Assembly (NCBI RefSeq): GCF_031846325.1
Contig: NZ_JAVRHZ010000007.1
Span: forward strand, 62,001-126,000
Reading direction: 5' to 3'
DNA: 64,000 nt
Source: Patiriisocius_A hiemis
GTDB lineage: Bacteria; Bacteroidota; Bacteroidia; Flavobacteriales; Flavobacteriaceae
Part shown: in pieces, positions 36,968-45,413 of the stretch
Layout: the number at the start of each line of letters is the position of its first letter
How positions within the stretch are numbered: position 1 is the stretch's first letter
Translations under genes and position numbers: made by a program
Notes under the pieces: model-generated
Seen by the model: only the letters and a program-made list of their open reading frames with translations
The model's database searches: none
What the model was told of the DNA's origin: nothing

Positions 36968-37927
36968 TTATTCTCCCGGGACTGCAGAAATACTTGTTAG
37001 CCTTTTTTTATTTTCTTTAGTAAGTTGTTTTCTAATTTGCTTAATGGTAAGTGTACTACCATCATGACTCCATCCTGGTGGACCAAAGGCATACATAAAC
37101 TTATAGTATAAGTTATTTGATTTTTTCATGTCTTGCCAAATATTTTGGTATTCGTGTGTGAGTATTACGTATAAGCTGTAAGAATTTGGAGGAGTAGAAA
37201 CACCATACTCAATATTTATATTTTCATCGAGCTCCTTCCATGTGCCAAACATTCTGTCAAAAATGTTAAGAAAACCACCATGGTTTTTATCCATGTATTC
37301 TATGTTTCTAGCATGATGTACTTGATGCATTGTATGGGTGTTAACAAAGGTTTCTAGAAAACCTAAATTTTTAATATACTTTGTATGTAATTGAAATTGC
37401 CAAAGTGCTTCTATACCTAAGCACACTACTAACATTTCTGGAGGAAAACCAATTATTACAATCCAAACATAAAAAAAGGGTTTGTAAAAAATTGTGAACC
37501 ATCCATTTCTTACTGCAGTGCCTAGATTAAAATTCTCTGAGGAGTGATGTACAATATGTGCAGCCCATAGAAACCTAACCATATGGTTTTGTCTATGAAA
37601 CCAATAGTAAGTAAAGTCATCCAGTAACATGCAAATAATCCAAACATACCAAGCATATCCAAAAGATTGCCAACCCATTATGTTTGTTCTAACACCATCT
37701 ATCTCAGGGTTAAAAATGTCATAAGCAAAATTAAAAACTAGTATAATTGATACTGTTTTAATAAGTGCTCCAAGAATAGCAGATCCAATGCCAAGTAGTA
37801 AACTAGAAGTAAAGTCTTTCCACTTGTATAATTGTTTGTCGTCAAATACTTTGCTGTAGGATAACTCTAATGCTATAAAACCTAAAAAACAAGGGACGCC
37901 ATATACAAGTGGGTTAGTAAAATCCAT
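36968..37927 (-). CDS. Sterol desaturase/fatty acid hydroxylase family protein
   Basis: The protein has 319 residues. The eight-histidine di-iron motifs are present: HRQNH (about residue 113), HIVHHS and HTMHQVHH, with an additional HEY near the C-terminus. Four to five membrane helices surround them. The family hydroxylates or desaturates lipids with O2. It resembles the alkylglycerol-monooxygenase-like branch common in Bacteroidota. The substrate is unknown. Confidence 0.9.
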   Translation of the reverse strand: MDFTNPLVYGVPCFLGFIALELSYSKVFDDKQLYKWKDFTSSLLLGIGSAILGALIKTVSIILVFNFAYDIFNPEIDGVRTNIMGWQSFGYAWYVWIICMLLDDFTYYWFHRQNHMVRFLWAAHIVHHSSENFNLGTAVRNGWFTIFYKPFFYVWIVIIGFPPEMLVVCLGIEALWQFQLHTKYIKNLGFLETFVNTHTMHQVHHARNIEYMDKNHGGFLNIFDRMFGTWKELDENINIEYGVSTPPNSYSLYVILTHEYQNIWQDMKKSNNLYYKFMYAFGPPGWSHDGSTLTIKQIRKQLTKENKKRLTSISAVPGE

Positions 37928-38046
37928 TAACTATTCTGTATTTTAAAAATTAAAAAGCTGCAAGCTAAAGTAATTATTAGAAGATAGCTTACAATCTAAT
38001 AAGTATTATACAAAATAGTTAACAGAATATGTAGTTTATACGAATA

Positions 38047-38100
38047 AAATAATCTCAAAAAACTAATTGTACTATTGATATTAATATCTTGAGATTATTT
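38047..38100 (-). terminator. Long inverted repeat after asnB, probable terminator
   Basis: Perfect 12-bp arms (AAATAATCTCAA at 38047-38058 and TTGAGATTATTT at 38089-38100) enclose 30 bases. That loop contains a second 12-bp palindrome, GATATTAATATC (38077-38088). It lies 10 bases after the asnB stop. The stem is AT-rich with a T-run before its distal arm, so terminator function is likely but not certain. Confidence 0.5.
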
Positions 38101-38109
38101 CTATATTTA

Positions 38110-39798
38110 TTAGTATGCTTCATCATGTATGTTTGCTACAGCACGCCCACTAGGATCATTCATGTTTTTAAAACTTTCGTCCCATTCTAAAGCAACAGCG
38201 CTACTACATGCCACACTTGGAACAGATGGTACCGTTAATGCTGCAGCATCACTTGGAAAATGCTCTTCAAAAATAGTTCGATAATAAAACTCCTCTTTGC
38301 TTGTAGGCGTTTGTATTGAGAAACGATATTGTGCATTTGCCATTTGCTCATCTGTAACCTGTGAGTCAACTAAATCTTTTAAGGTGTCTATCCAACTATA
38401 ACCAACTCCATCACTAAATTGTTCTTTTTGTCTCCAAGCTACAGCTTCTGGTAGCATATCTCCAAAAGCTTCTCTTAACACCCACTTCTCCATAGCTTGT
38501 TTTGCTTTTGGGCTGTCCTGTCCGGCAATAATCATTTTGTCCTTAGGGTTTAGTCGCATAGCAACATCCATAAACTCTTTATCTAGAAATGGGACACGTC
38601 CCTCGATTCCCCATGACGCAAGTGATTTATTAGCTCGTAAACAGTCATACATATGTAACTTATCAAGCTTTCTTACATTTTCTTCATGAAAGTCTTTTGC
38701 AGATGGTGCTTTATGAAAATATAGATATCCTCCAAAAATTTCATCGGCTCCTTCTCCAGAAAGTACCATCTTTATTCCCATAGCTTTTATAGCTCTTGCT
38801 AACAAAAACATTGGTGTAGAAGCTCTAATGGTTGTAATGTCATAGGTTTCAACATGATATATCACATCTCTAATAGCATCAATACCTTCTTGTATAGTAA
38901 AATGAATTTCGTGGTGTACAGTTCCTAAGTGGTCTGCTACTTTTTGTGCCGCTGCTAAATCTGGAGAACCTTCCAGTCCAATTGCAAAAGAGTGTAAGCG
39001 AGGATACCAAGCGTTTTCTTTATCTCCACTTTCTATACGCTTGTCTGCATATTTTTTGGCAAGTGCAGAAGTAATTGATGAGTCTAGTCCTCCAGATAAT
39101 AATACTCCATAAGGGACATCACTCATTAATTGTCTATGTACGGCCGCATCTAATGCATCTCTTAAATCATTGATTGAGGTTTCGTTGTCTTTTACGTTTT
39201 CAAATTTCATCCAATCACGTGTCCACCATCTTTTAAGTTCTCCTTCTTTGCTATCTAAGTAATGTCCCGGAGGGAATAATTCAATTTTAGTACAAACCCC
39301 TTCCAGAGCTTTTAATTCACTTGCAACATAAAAAGTTCCATCTTTATCCCAACCCATATATAAAGGGATAATCCCCATATGGTCTCTAGCTATTAGGTAA
39401 TTGTCTGTTTCAACGTCATATACTGCAAAACCAAAAATACCATTTAGTTCGTCTAAAAATGCATTCCCTTTTTCTTTGTATAATGCTAAGATTACCTCGC
39501 AGTCGCTTTTTGTTTGAAAGTTATAAGTACCTTCAAATTGCTGGCGTAATTCTTTGTGATTGTAAATTTCACCATTGGCAGCTAATACTAGATTTTTATC
39601 TTCAGAAAATAATGGCTGTTTTCCAGAGGTAGGGTCTACAATTGCTAAGCGTTCATGTGCCATGATTGCTTTATTATTTGTAAATATACCACTCCAATCT
39701 GGCCCTCTATGTCTTATACATTTTGCCATTTCTAATACTTGAGGACGTAGTTCCTCGGTTGTCTTTTTTAGCTTAAAAGCACATACAATTCCACACAT
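38110..39798 (-). CDS. asnB: Asparagine synthetase B (glutamine-hydrolysing)
   Basis: The protein has 562 residues, like E. coli AsnB. Cys-2 (MCGIVCAF) is the glutaminase nucleophile. The class II glutaminase domain (to about 190) has RHRGPDWSG and NGEIYNH. The synthetase domain has the pyrophosphate loop LLSGGLDSS and the SGEGADEIFGGY motif. It makes asparagine from aspartate, glutamine and ATP in the cytoplasm. The start is fixed by Cys-2. Immediately upstream lies an apparent attenuator with an Asn-rich leader peptide, suggesting control by tRNA-Asn charging. Confidence 0.96.
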   Translation of the reverse strand: MCGIVCAFKLKKTTEELRPQVLEMAKCIRHRGPDWSGIFTNNKAIMAHERLAIVDPTSGKQPLFSEDKNLVLAANGEIYNHKELRQQFEGTYNFQTKSDCEVILALYKEKGNAFLDELNGIFGFAVYDVETDNYLIARDHMGIIPLYMGWDKDGTFYVASELKALEGVCTKIELFPPGHYLDSKEGELKRWWTRDWMKFENVKDNETSINDLRDALDAAVHRQLMSDVPYGVLLSGGLDSSITSALAKKYADKRIESGDKENAWYPRLHSFAIGLEGSPDLAAAQKVADHLGTVHHEIHFTIQEGIDAIRDVIYHVETYDITTIRASTPMFLLARAIKAMGIKMVLSGEGADEIFGGYLYFHKAPSAKDFHEENVRKLDKLHMYDCLRANKSLASWGIEGRVPFLDKEFMDVAMRLNPKDKMIIAGQDSPKAKQAMEKWVLREAFGDMLPEAVAWRQKEQFSDGVGYSWIDTLKDLVDSQVTDEQMANAQYRFSIQTPTSKEEFYYRTIFEEHFPSDAAALTVPSVPSVACSSAVALEWDESFKNMNDPSGRAVANIHDEAY

Positions 39799-39817
39799 AA
39801 TTTTTGTTTTATTTCAT

Positions 39818-39850
39818 AAAAAAACCGCCAAGCGTTTGAAACTTGACGGT
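39818..39850 (-). terminator. Attenuator terminator in the asnB leader
   Basis: On the minus strand ACCGTCAAG (39850-39842) pairs with CTTGGCGGT (39832-39824): nine base pairs including one G-U, with a nine-base loop. It runs straight into T7 (39824-39818). It ends 20 bases before the asnB ATG, so it must be read through for asnB to be expressed from its own promoter or from upstream. Confidence 0.88.
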
Positions 39851-39886
39851 TATATATAGGGTACAAGTTTCTGTTACGTCTTGGCG
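39839..39886 (-). promoter_or_regulatory. Antiterminator pairings of the asnB attenuator
   Basis: AAACTTG (39870-39864) is the exact complement of CAAGTTT (39845-39839), which overlaps the 5' arm of the terminator. Forming this pair prevents the terminator. Further upstream, CGCCAAG (39886-39880), inside the end of the leader ORF, is the exact complement of CTTGGCG in the terminator's 3' arm. It can also pair weakly (CAAG/CTTG) with the antiterminator strand. These give the 1:2, 2:3 and 3:4 choices of a classical amino-acid attenuator. Confidence 0.75.
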
Positions 39887-39927
39887 TTATTATTATTTAT
39901 ATTATTAACTTGAAGTAACATCAACAT
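39874..39927 (-). CDS. Asparagine-rich leader peptide of asnB
   Basis: The ORF has 17 codons and encodes MLMLLQVNNINNNNAKT. Six of the codons are Asn (AAT AAT ATA AAT AAT AAT AAC), directly before a segment that takes part in alternative RNA pairing. The stop codon (39874-39876) lies 23 bases before the terminator's 5' arm. It sits between a promoter-like sequence and an intrinsic terminator upstream of asparagine synthetase. Ribosome stalling at the Asn codons when charged tRNA-Asn is scarce would favour the antiterminator. Function is inferred from architecture. Confidence 0.8.
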   Translation of the reverse strand: MLMLLQVNNINNNNAKT

Positions 39928-39947
39928 ATTAATTTCTTTTGTTGTTT

Positions 39948-39978
39948 CAAATATTGGGTTATTTATTTTGGTATCCAA
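39948..39978 (-). promoter_or_regulatory. Promoter of the asnB leader (TTG-N20-AATATTTG)
   Basis: On the minus strand TTG (39978-39976) and AATATTTG (39955-39948) are 20 bases apart, the normal spacing of Bacteroidota TTG/TAnnTTTG promoters. The -7 element has one mismatch. It lies after the stop of the upstream E1 gene and 20 bases before the leader ATG. Confidence 0.55.
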
Positions 39979-39993
39979 ATTTATTTTAAAAAA

Positions 39994-42408
39994 TTATCTC
40001 AATTTAGGATAACTACTTGGATTAGCTTCATGAAGTATCTCATATACCTTTTCAAAAATATCCTCGGTTGATGGCTTAGAGAAATAATCGCCGTCAGTTC
40101 CATAGGCAGGTCTATGCGGTTTTGCTGCTAATGCTTGTGGTTTACTGTCTAAGTATTGATAACCATTTTGTTCATCTACAATATGTTGTAAAATATATGC
40201 AGATGCTCCTCCGGGTACATCTTCATCAATAACTAAAAGGCGATTAGTTTTGGCAACGCTTTTAACCATGTCATGATTAAGATCTAATGGTAGTAGTGAT
40301 TGTACATCTATAATTTCAGCGTCAATCCCAACTTGTTGTAGTTCTCTTGCTGCTTCCTCTACTAGTCTTAGTGTACTTCCGTAAGAAACTAGAGTAATAT
40401 CTGTTCCATCTTTAACTGTTTCTACAACGCCAATAGGTGTTCTAAATTCTCCTAAGTTAGTAGGAAGTTTTTCTTTTAAACGATACCCATTTAAGCATTC
40501 TACTATAAGAGCAGGCTCATCTGTTTGTAATAATGTATTGTAAAAACCAGCAGCTTTGGTCATATTTCTTGGAACTAAAATATACATTCCACGTAGTAAA
40601 TGGATAAGGCCTCCCATTTGAGAACCACTATGCCATATTCCTTCTAACCTGTGTCCTCTAGTTCTTACAATTAGTGGTGCTTTTTGTTTACCTCTGGTTC
40701 TGTAGCGTGTTGTTACCAAGTCATCACTCATAATCTGTAGGCAATACAAAATATAATCTAGGTATTGAATTTCGGCAATAGGACGTAATCCACGCATTGC
40801 CATACCAATTCCTTGACCTAAGATAGTTGCTTCTCTAATACCGGCGTCACTTACTCTAAGTTCGCCATATTTTTCTTGCATTCCTTCTAATCCTTGGTTT
40901 ACATCACCAATTTCACCAGCATCTTCACCAAAGATTAATGCCTCTGGATATTTACTGAAAATAGCATCAAAATTATCTCGTAAAACAACTCGACCATCTA
41001 CTTCTTCTGAAGTATCATTATAGTTTGGTTTTACTTCTGAAATAGTTTTGGCATTTTCTGAGGCTTCAGAATATAAATGTGAAGAATATTTAGGTTGAAT
41101 GGTTTCAAAATAATTGTTTAACCAATCTATGAGTTGCCTTTTTTCGGGACTATCCTCTCCAACGACATATCGTAACGATTTTCTAACGGCGCTAGCAATA
41201 CTCCTACGAAGTGGCTCTGTATCTGAAGCCAAATCGTTTTTTATTTTTTCAATAAAGTTTTTATTGGTAGAGCTTTCAGCAAGATTAGAAAGTAGCGTAA
41301 TTGCTTCTTTCTGTTCTTTCTTTTGCGGAGCTAAGAAAGCTGTCCAGGCTGCTTTTTTGCCATCTCGAACTTCTTTTTTAATGTCTTTTTCAAGAGAGGT
41401 AAGTTCTTCTTCGGTAGCAAAATTATTTTCAATAATCCACTCACGCATTTTTACATTACAATCGTGCTCTTGTTCCCATTGTAAGCGTTCTTTGCTTTTG
41501 TATCTCTCATGTGATCCACTTGTACTGTGACCCTGTGGCTGCGTAAGTTGTTGCACATGGATTAAAACAGGTACATGTTCTTCTCTAGCAATTTTACCAG
41601 CTTTCTCATATGCTTCAACTAGTGCGGGATAATCCCACCCAATTACTCGAATAATCTCATAACCGTTTTCGTCTTCTGTACGTTGAAATCCTTTTAAAAC
41701 CTCACTTATGTTTTCTTTTGTAGTTTGATGTTTTGCATGTACTGAAATTCCGTACTCATCATCCCAAACATTTATAATCATAGGAACTTGAAGTACTCCA
41801 GCAGCATTTATAGTCTCCCAAAAAAGACCTTCACTCGTACTTGCGTTTCCAATAGTTCCCCAAGCAACTTCATTACCATTAATAGAGAAGTTAGTTTTAT
41901 TCTCTATTCCTTTTACGTTTCTAAATATTTTTGAAGCTTGTGCTAATCCAAGTAGTCGCGGCATCTGTCCTGCAGTTGGCGAAATGTCTGCACTACTATT
42001 TTTTTGAGTTGTTAGGTTTTTCCAGCTACCATCATCGTTAAGACTGTGTGTCGCAAAGTGACCTCCCATTTGTCTTCCAGCACTCATTGGGTCTGCTTCT
42101 AGCTCTGTATGAGCGTATAAACCAGAAAAAAATTGTTGAATACTTAATTCTCCAATTGCCATCATAAAGGTTTGGTCTCTGTAGTAGCCACTACGCCAAT
42201 CTCCATTTTTAAAAGCTTTAGCCCAAGCTAATTGAGGTACTTCTTTACCATCACCAAAAATTCCAAACTTTGCTTTACCAGTTAAAACTTCTCTACGGCC
42301 TAAAAGACTACATTCCCTGCTGGTTACAGCGATTTTATAATCGTTTAATACTTCAGCTTTAAAATCTTCAAAAGAGAGTTCTTTATTGGTCTGAGGGTTT
42401 GTTTGCAT
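39994..42408 (-). CDS. Fused alpha/beta E1 component of a 2-oxoacid dehydrogenase
   Basis: The protein has 804 residues. The N-terminal half is E1-alpha-like, with the thiamine-diphosphate region GNASTSEGLFWETIN and DDEYGISVHAKH. The C-terminal half (from about residue 470) is E1-beta-like, with FGEDAGEIGDVNQGL, SDAGIREATILGQG and the transketolase C-terminal domain. It decarboxylates a 2-oxoacid, probably a branched-chain one, and passes the acyl group to an E2 lipoyl protein not encoded here. The fusion is common in Bacteroidota. Confidence 0.88.
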   Translation of the reverse strand: MQTNPQTNKELSFEDFKAEVLNDYKIAVTSRECSLLGRREVLTGKAKFGIFGDGKEVPQLAWAKAFKNGDWRSGYYRDQTFMMAIGELSIQQFFSGLYAHTELEADPMSAGRQMGGHFATHSLNDDGSWKNLTTQKNSSADISPTAGQMPRLLGLAQASKIFRNVKGIENKTNFSINGNEVAWGTIGNASTSEGLFWETINAAGVLQVPMIINVWDDEYGISVHAKHQTTKENISEVLKGFQRTEDENGYEIIRVIGWDYPALVEAYEKAGKIAREEHVPVLIHVQQLTQPQGHSTSGSHERYKSKERLQWEQEHDCNVKMREWIIENNFATEEELTSLEKDIKKEVRDGKKAAWTAFLAPQKKEQKEAITLLSNLAESSTNKNFIEKIKNDLASDTEPLRRSIASAVRKSLRYVVGEDSPEKRQLIDWLNNYFETIQPKYSSHLYSEASENAKTISEVKPNYNDTSEEVDGRVVLRDNFDAIFSKYPEALIFGEDAGEIGDVNQGLEGMQEKYGELRVSDAGIREATILGQGIGMAMRGLRPIAEIQYLDYILYCLQIMSDDLVTTRYRTRGKQKAPLIVRTRGHRLEGIWHSGSQMGGLIHLLRGMYILVPRNMTKAAGFYNTLLQTDEPALIVECLNGYRLKEKLPTNLGEFRTPIGVVETVKDGTDITLVSYGSTLRLVEEAARELQQVGIDAEIIDVQSLLPLDLNHDMVKSVAKTNRLLVIDEDVPGGASAYILQHIVDEQNGYQYLDSKPQALAAKPHRPAYGTDGDYFSKPSTEDIFEKVYEILHEANPSSYPKLR

Positions 42409-42427
42409 AGTTTCAAATTTCGGACTA

Positions 42428-42458
42428 CAAAAGTAGGTAAAATGAGAACGCGAAACAA
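42428..42458 (-). promoter_or_regulatory. Promoter of the E1 dehydrogenase gene (TTG-N20-TACTTTTG)
   Basis: On the minus strand TACTTTTG (42435-42428) is a full TAnnTTTG match and TTG (42458-42456) is 20 bases further upstream. The ATG at 42408 is 19 bases after the -7 element. Confidence 0.65.
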
Positions 42459-42596
42459 TGCTAAAGTTTTACGAAATTGATATTTTTTTTACAGTTTTAT
42501 TAGCTTTAATTTAATAAAATACAATACAGCGCAAAAACCACTATTAAAATGTAATTAGGATTGGGTTTTTAATGTGTATTTTTCAATTAGGTATTT

Positions 42597-45413
42597 CTAG
42601 TACCATTCACGAGTGAATAATTTAAGTAGTGTACTTGGACTTAAAGTAACTATAAAACGTATTCTTTGATCGTAGTTGGGTAACCCGGGCTCCCATCCTA
42701 GGTTAGAATATAAAGGGAAGTATAATTCAAAATAATCCTCTACTAAGTTTAGGCGTATTCCAGTATCAAAAACTGCCTGCGTGCCTAGTCTAGTATTGTG
42801 AACCAAACCAGCATCACCGTAGGCAAAAATCCATCGCCAAATACTGGTGCTTGTATTAATTGTTGTAATCCAACTATTTGCGAAAGCCGGCTCTAATTTT
42901 GATTTGAAGCCTCCTTCTGCAACTATTAATTGTTGGCTAAAAAGACCTGTGTCTTCACTTCTTCCGTAGTAATTATAATCAAATAGATAATCTGTAGGGC
43001 GGTCTAGTGCAAAACTAAAAAAGTCATCATTTTGTCTAGTATCATTAAAAAGAAATACCCCTGCAAAGGCTCTTACATTTAGTTGCCTATTGCTTAAAAA
43101 AAGTTTTCGATATTCAAAAGTGGTTGAAAGCTTACTAAACCTACTAGAAATTTGATAATCTACAACTCCTCTAAAATAGTTGATTAAATTAGGGTTAGAA
43201 TAAACATATTGAAAATTAAAAACACTATAATTTGGGTCAGCATCAAGGTCCAGAGGGTCTTCATCTCTAAAAACATTTACTGCCCTTAAATTAATAAATT
43301 GTTTCTCGTTATTACGTAAATCATTTTCAGGTCTAAAAGCAAAAACTATAAAAGGACTTATACGCTTATAAAATAAATCTACATTATAAGAATAGTAGCT
43401 ACCAGAAATACCATACCGAGTAGCATAATGTGTTTTGTTTTGATTTCTAAATTGTTGGGTAAAACTAACAGACCCACTACCAATTATTGTATTGGATCTC
43501 AATCCATACTGGGGTTCAATTTTATAATTGAGTCCTTTTGTTAAAACTGTTTTGTTATAAAGTTTTACACCAGTTGTAAAGCCGTCATAAAGATTATACT
43601 CAAAAATGGGCATAAAAAAGAGCTGGTTGTATTTTGGGTCTTCAACATCTTGAAATAATCTAAACTGTAATGGTCTATTAAAAAGCCCTTTTACACTCTT
43701 ATAATTGTTACGCTGATTAAACTCGGGTATTTTAGCTTCATAGTTTAATGCTAATCGTTTTATTCCTTTTTTAGGTATTGTAACAGTTACTATGCTATCT
43801 ATTGGTGCAACCCAGTCTTTAAATACTATTTCTTTTTTATTTAATCCATAAAGGGAGACAGGCATTTTGGTATGTTGCTTATCTTTTATGGTTACTTTTA
43901 AAGAGTCACCAACCTCTTGTACTTTTTTAATTTTAAAATCAATAATATTTCTTTTGCTAACGTACTCTTCAAAAAACCAGTTGATTGGCAAGTCTGTATT
44001 ACTCTCTAATGTTTTTTGGAACCTTTTTGAAGTAACGAGTCTGTTTTTATTTTCTGAATAAAACTCCTTTATTGTTCTTAATAACGATTCTTTTCCAATA
44101 TAGTCTGCTAAGTAGCTAAAACCATTTCCTGCATAATAATCACTAGCTATTTGTTTATTAAACTTTACTAATGAGTCTTTGGGAGTGTTTAGGGATTGGT
44201 GCAGGTTATTACGCGCCATGTTTAGATAGAGCAGGGGATATTGATCATTAAATTCTAAATCTGCAGCATGAGCCCAACGAATAATCCAAAAGTCGCTTAG
44301 ATTTCCAATAATTTTCATTTTAGGGTAATACGTATCAACGTATTCCTTCATTAAATAGATTTGTAGTGCTCCAGTAAGCCAATAGTCTTCTCTTGGATGT
44401 AGATGTAAAGTGTTTTCAATATAATTTCTAGTAATAGTTTTAAGTTGTTCTATATCATACTCAAAACCATCTGGAAAGGGACTTATAAAGCTGGGTAACT
44501 GGTTAAGACCATAAACAGGGCTAGACTTATAATCTGCTTTTGAAACTAGCATTGCTTTATGTGGATAATCTCCTAGCTTATCATTTAAAAAATGAACCAC
44601 TCTGTCTACAACCAATGCTCTTATAGGTGGATTCACTTTTTCGTCATCTAGATTAGTAACAACATCAAGCTTATCTGTACTTATAATTTTAAAAGTATTG
44701 TTCTTCTCTAAGTGTATAATGGCGTTTCTTCGTTGCTTTCCTTCTAAGGTGATAAGCTTTGTAGATTTTGAAATTTCTTCGGCTACTGTATCAAAATCTG
44801 ATGTTACAGAGAATTCAGGATTTATATTGAGTATTATTTTAAAGTTCGAAGGCCCAGCAAATAAATCGTCTGTATTTTTATTACTATAAATTTCCCAATT
44901 ATCTCTATAAACAGCAGGGGATAGGTACCAATATTTTAATTTGTAATTTCCATCTTTTGTTGCTCCGTAACGAGTAAATTTATCATCGGGTAGCGTTACA
45001 GTATAGTCAAGATTTAATGTAAACTTCTCATTTGGTAAAAGAGGATTTGTAAGATTTACTTTTAAAATATCTACTTGCTTTCCTCGCTCCCAAGAGAGTA
45101 AACCACCTTGAGCATTTGTTATCTTTTTTATTTGAGTATTTCCTCTTTTTTCATTTTTTTCAAAATGAAAAGAGGCATCATAATTTTCAGCAAAGCGTTT
45201 TGCAAGAGGTGTTGTTTTACTGCTGAAGCTATTGGCCCAATCGTTAAAGTAAATTTCAGAAAGTGAAGTGTCCGTAGTATTTGTAAAAACTACTTCTTGT
45301 TGAATTATTAAACTATTAGTCTGTGTATTTAAAGAGGCAATGATAGAGATATCATGCTGTCCATAGGTAATGGCTGAAATTGCAAAAAATATGAAATATA
45401 AATACCTGTTCAC
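42597..45413 (-). CDS. M1-peptidase-like protein with C-terminal outer-membrane beta-barrel
   Basis: The protein has 938 residues with a GTG start that overlaps the upstream TAG stop by one base. A signal peptide (to about ITYGQ) precedes an M1-like N-terminal beta domain and a gluzincin-like domain (about 260-480). The segment equivalent to the zinc helix (around residue 327, ITRNYIEN) has no HExxH. The usual WLNEG is WLTGA (345-349), so catalysis is doubtful. From about residue 590 the protein consists of amphipathic beta strands ending in a terminal aromatic (REWY), consistent with a beta-barrel. The function is unknown. Confidence 0.75.
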   Translation of the reverse strand: MNRYLYFIFFAISAITYGQHDISIIASLNTQTNSLIIQQEVVFTNTTDTSLSEIYFNDWANSFSSKTTPLAKRFAENYDASFHFEKNEKRGNTQIKKITNAQGGLLSWERGKQVDILKVNLTNPLLPNEKFTLNLDYTVTLPDDKFTRYGATKDGNYKLKYWYLSPAVYRDNWEIYSNKNTDDLFAGPSNFKIILNINPEFSVTSDFDTVAEEISKSTKLITLEGKQRRNAIIHLEKNNTFKIISTDKLDVVTNLDDEKVNPPIRALVVDRVVHFLNDKLGDYPHKAMLVSKADYKSSPVYGLNQLPSFISPFPDGFEYDIEQLKTITRNYIENTLHLHPREDYWLTGALQIYLMKEYVDTYYPKMKIIGNLSDFWIIRWAHAADLEFNDQYPLLYLNMARNNLHQSLNTPKDSLVKFNKQIASDYYAGNGFSYLADYIGKESLLRTIKEFYSENKNRLVTSKRFQKTLESNTDLPINWFFEEYVSKRNIIDFKIKKVQEVGDSLKVTIKDKQHTKMPVSLYGLNKKEIVFKDWVAPIDSIVTVTIPKKGIKRLALNYEAKIPEFNQRNNYKSVKGLFNRPLQFRLFQDVEDPKYNQLFFMPIFEYNLYDGFTTGVKLYNKTVLTKGLNYKIEPQYGLRSNTIIGSGSVSFTQQFRNQNKTHYATRYGISGSYYSYNVDLFYKRISPFIVFAFRPENDLRNNEKQFINLRAVNVFRDEDPLDLDADPNYSVFNFQYVYSNPNLINYFRGVVDYQISSRFSKLSTTFEYRKLFLSNRQLNVRAFAGVFLFNDTRQNDDFFSFALDRPTDYLFDYNYYGRSEDTGLFSQQLIVAEGGFKSKLEPAFANSWITTINTSTSIWRWIFAYGDAGLVHNTRLGTQAVFDTGIRLNLVEDYFELYFPLYSNLGWEPGLPNYDQRIRFIVTLSPSTLLKLFTREWY

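Noticed and set aside
39801..39993. T-box or metabolite riboswitch explanation for the asnB leader
   Set aside because: There is no T-box consensus (TGGNACCGCG) or known riboswitch core. The Asn-rich ORF with simple alternative stems explains the sequence better.
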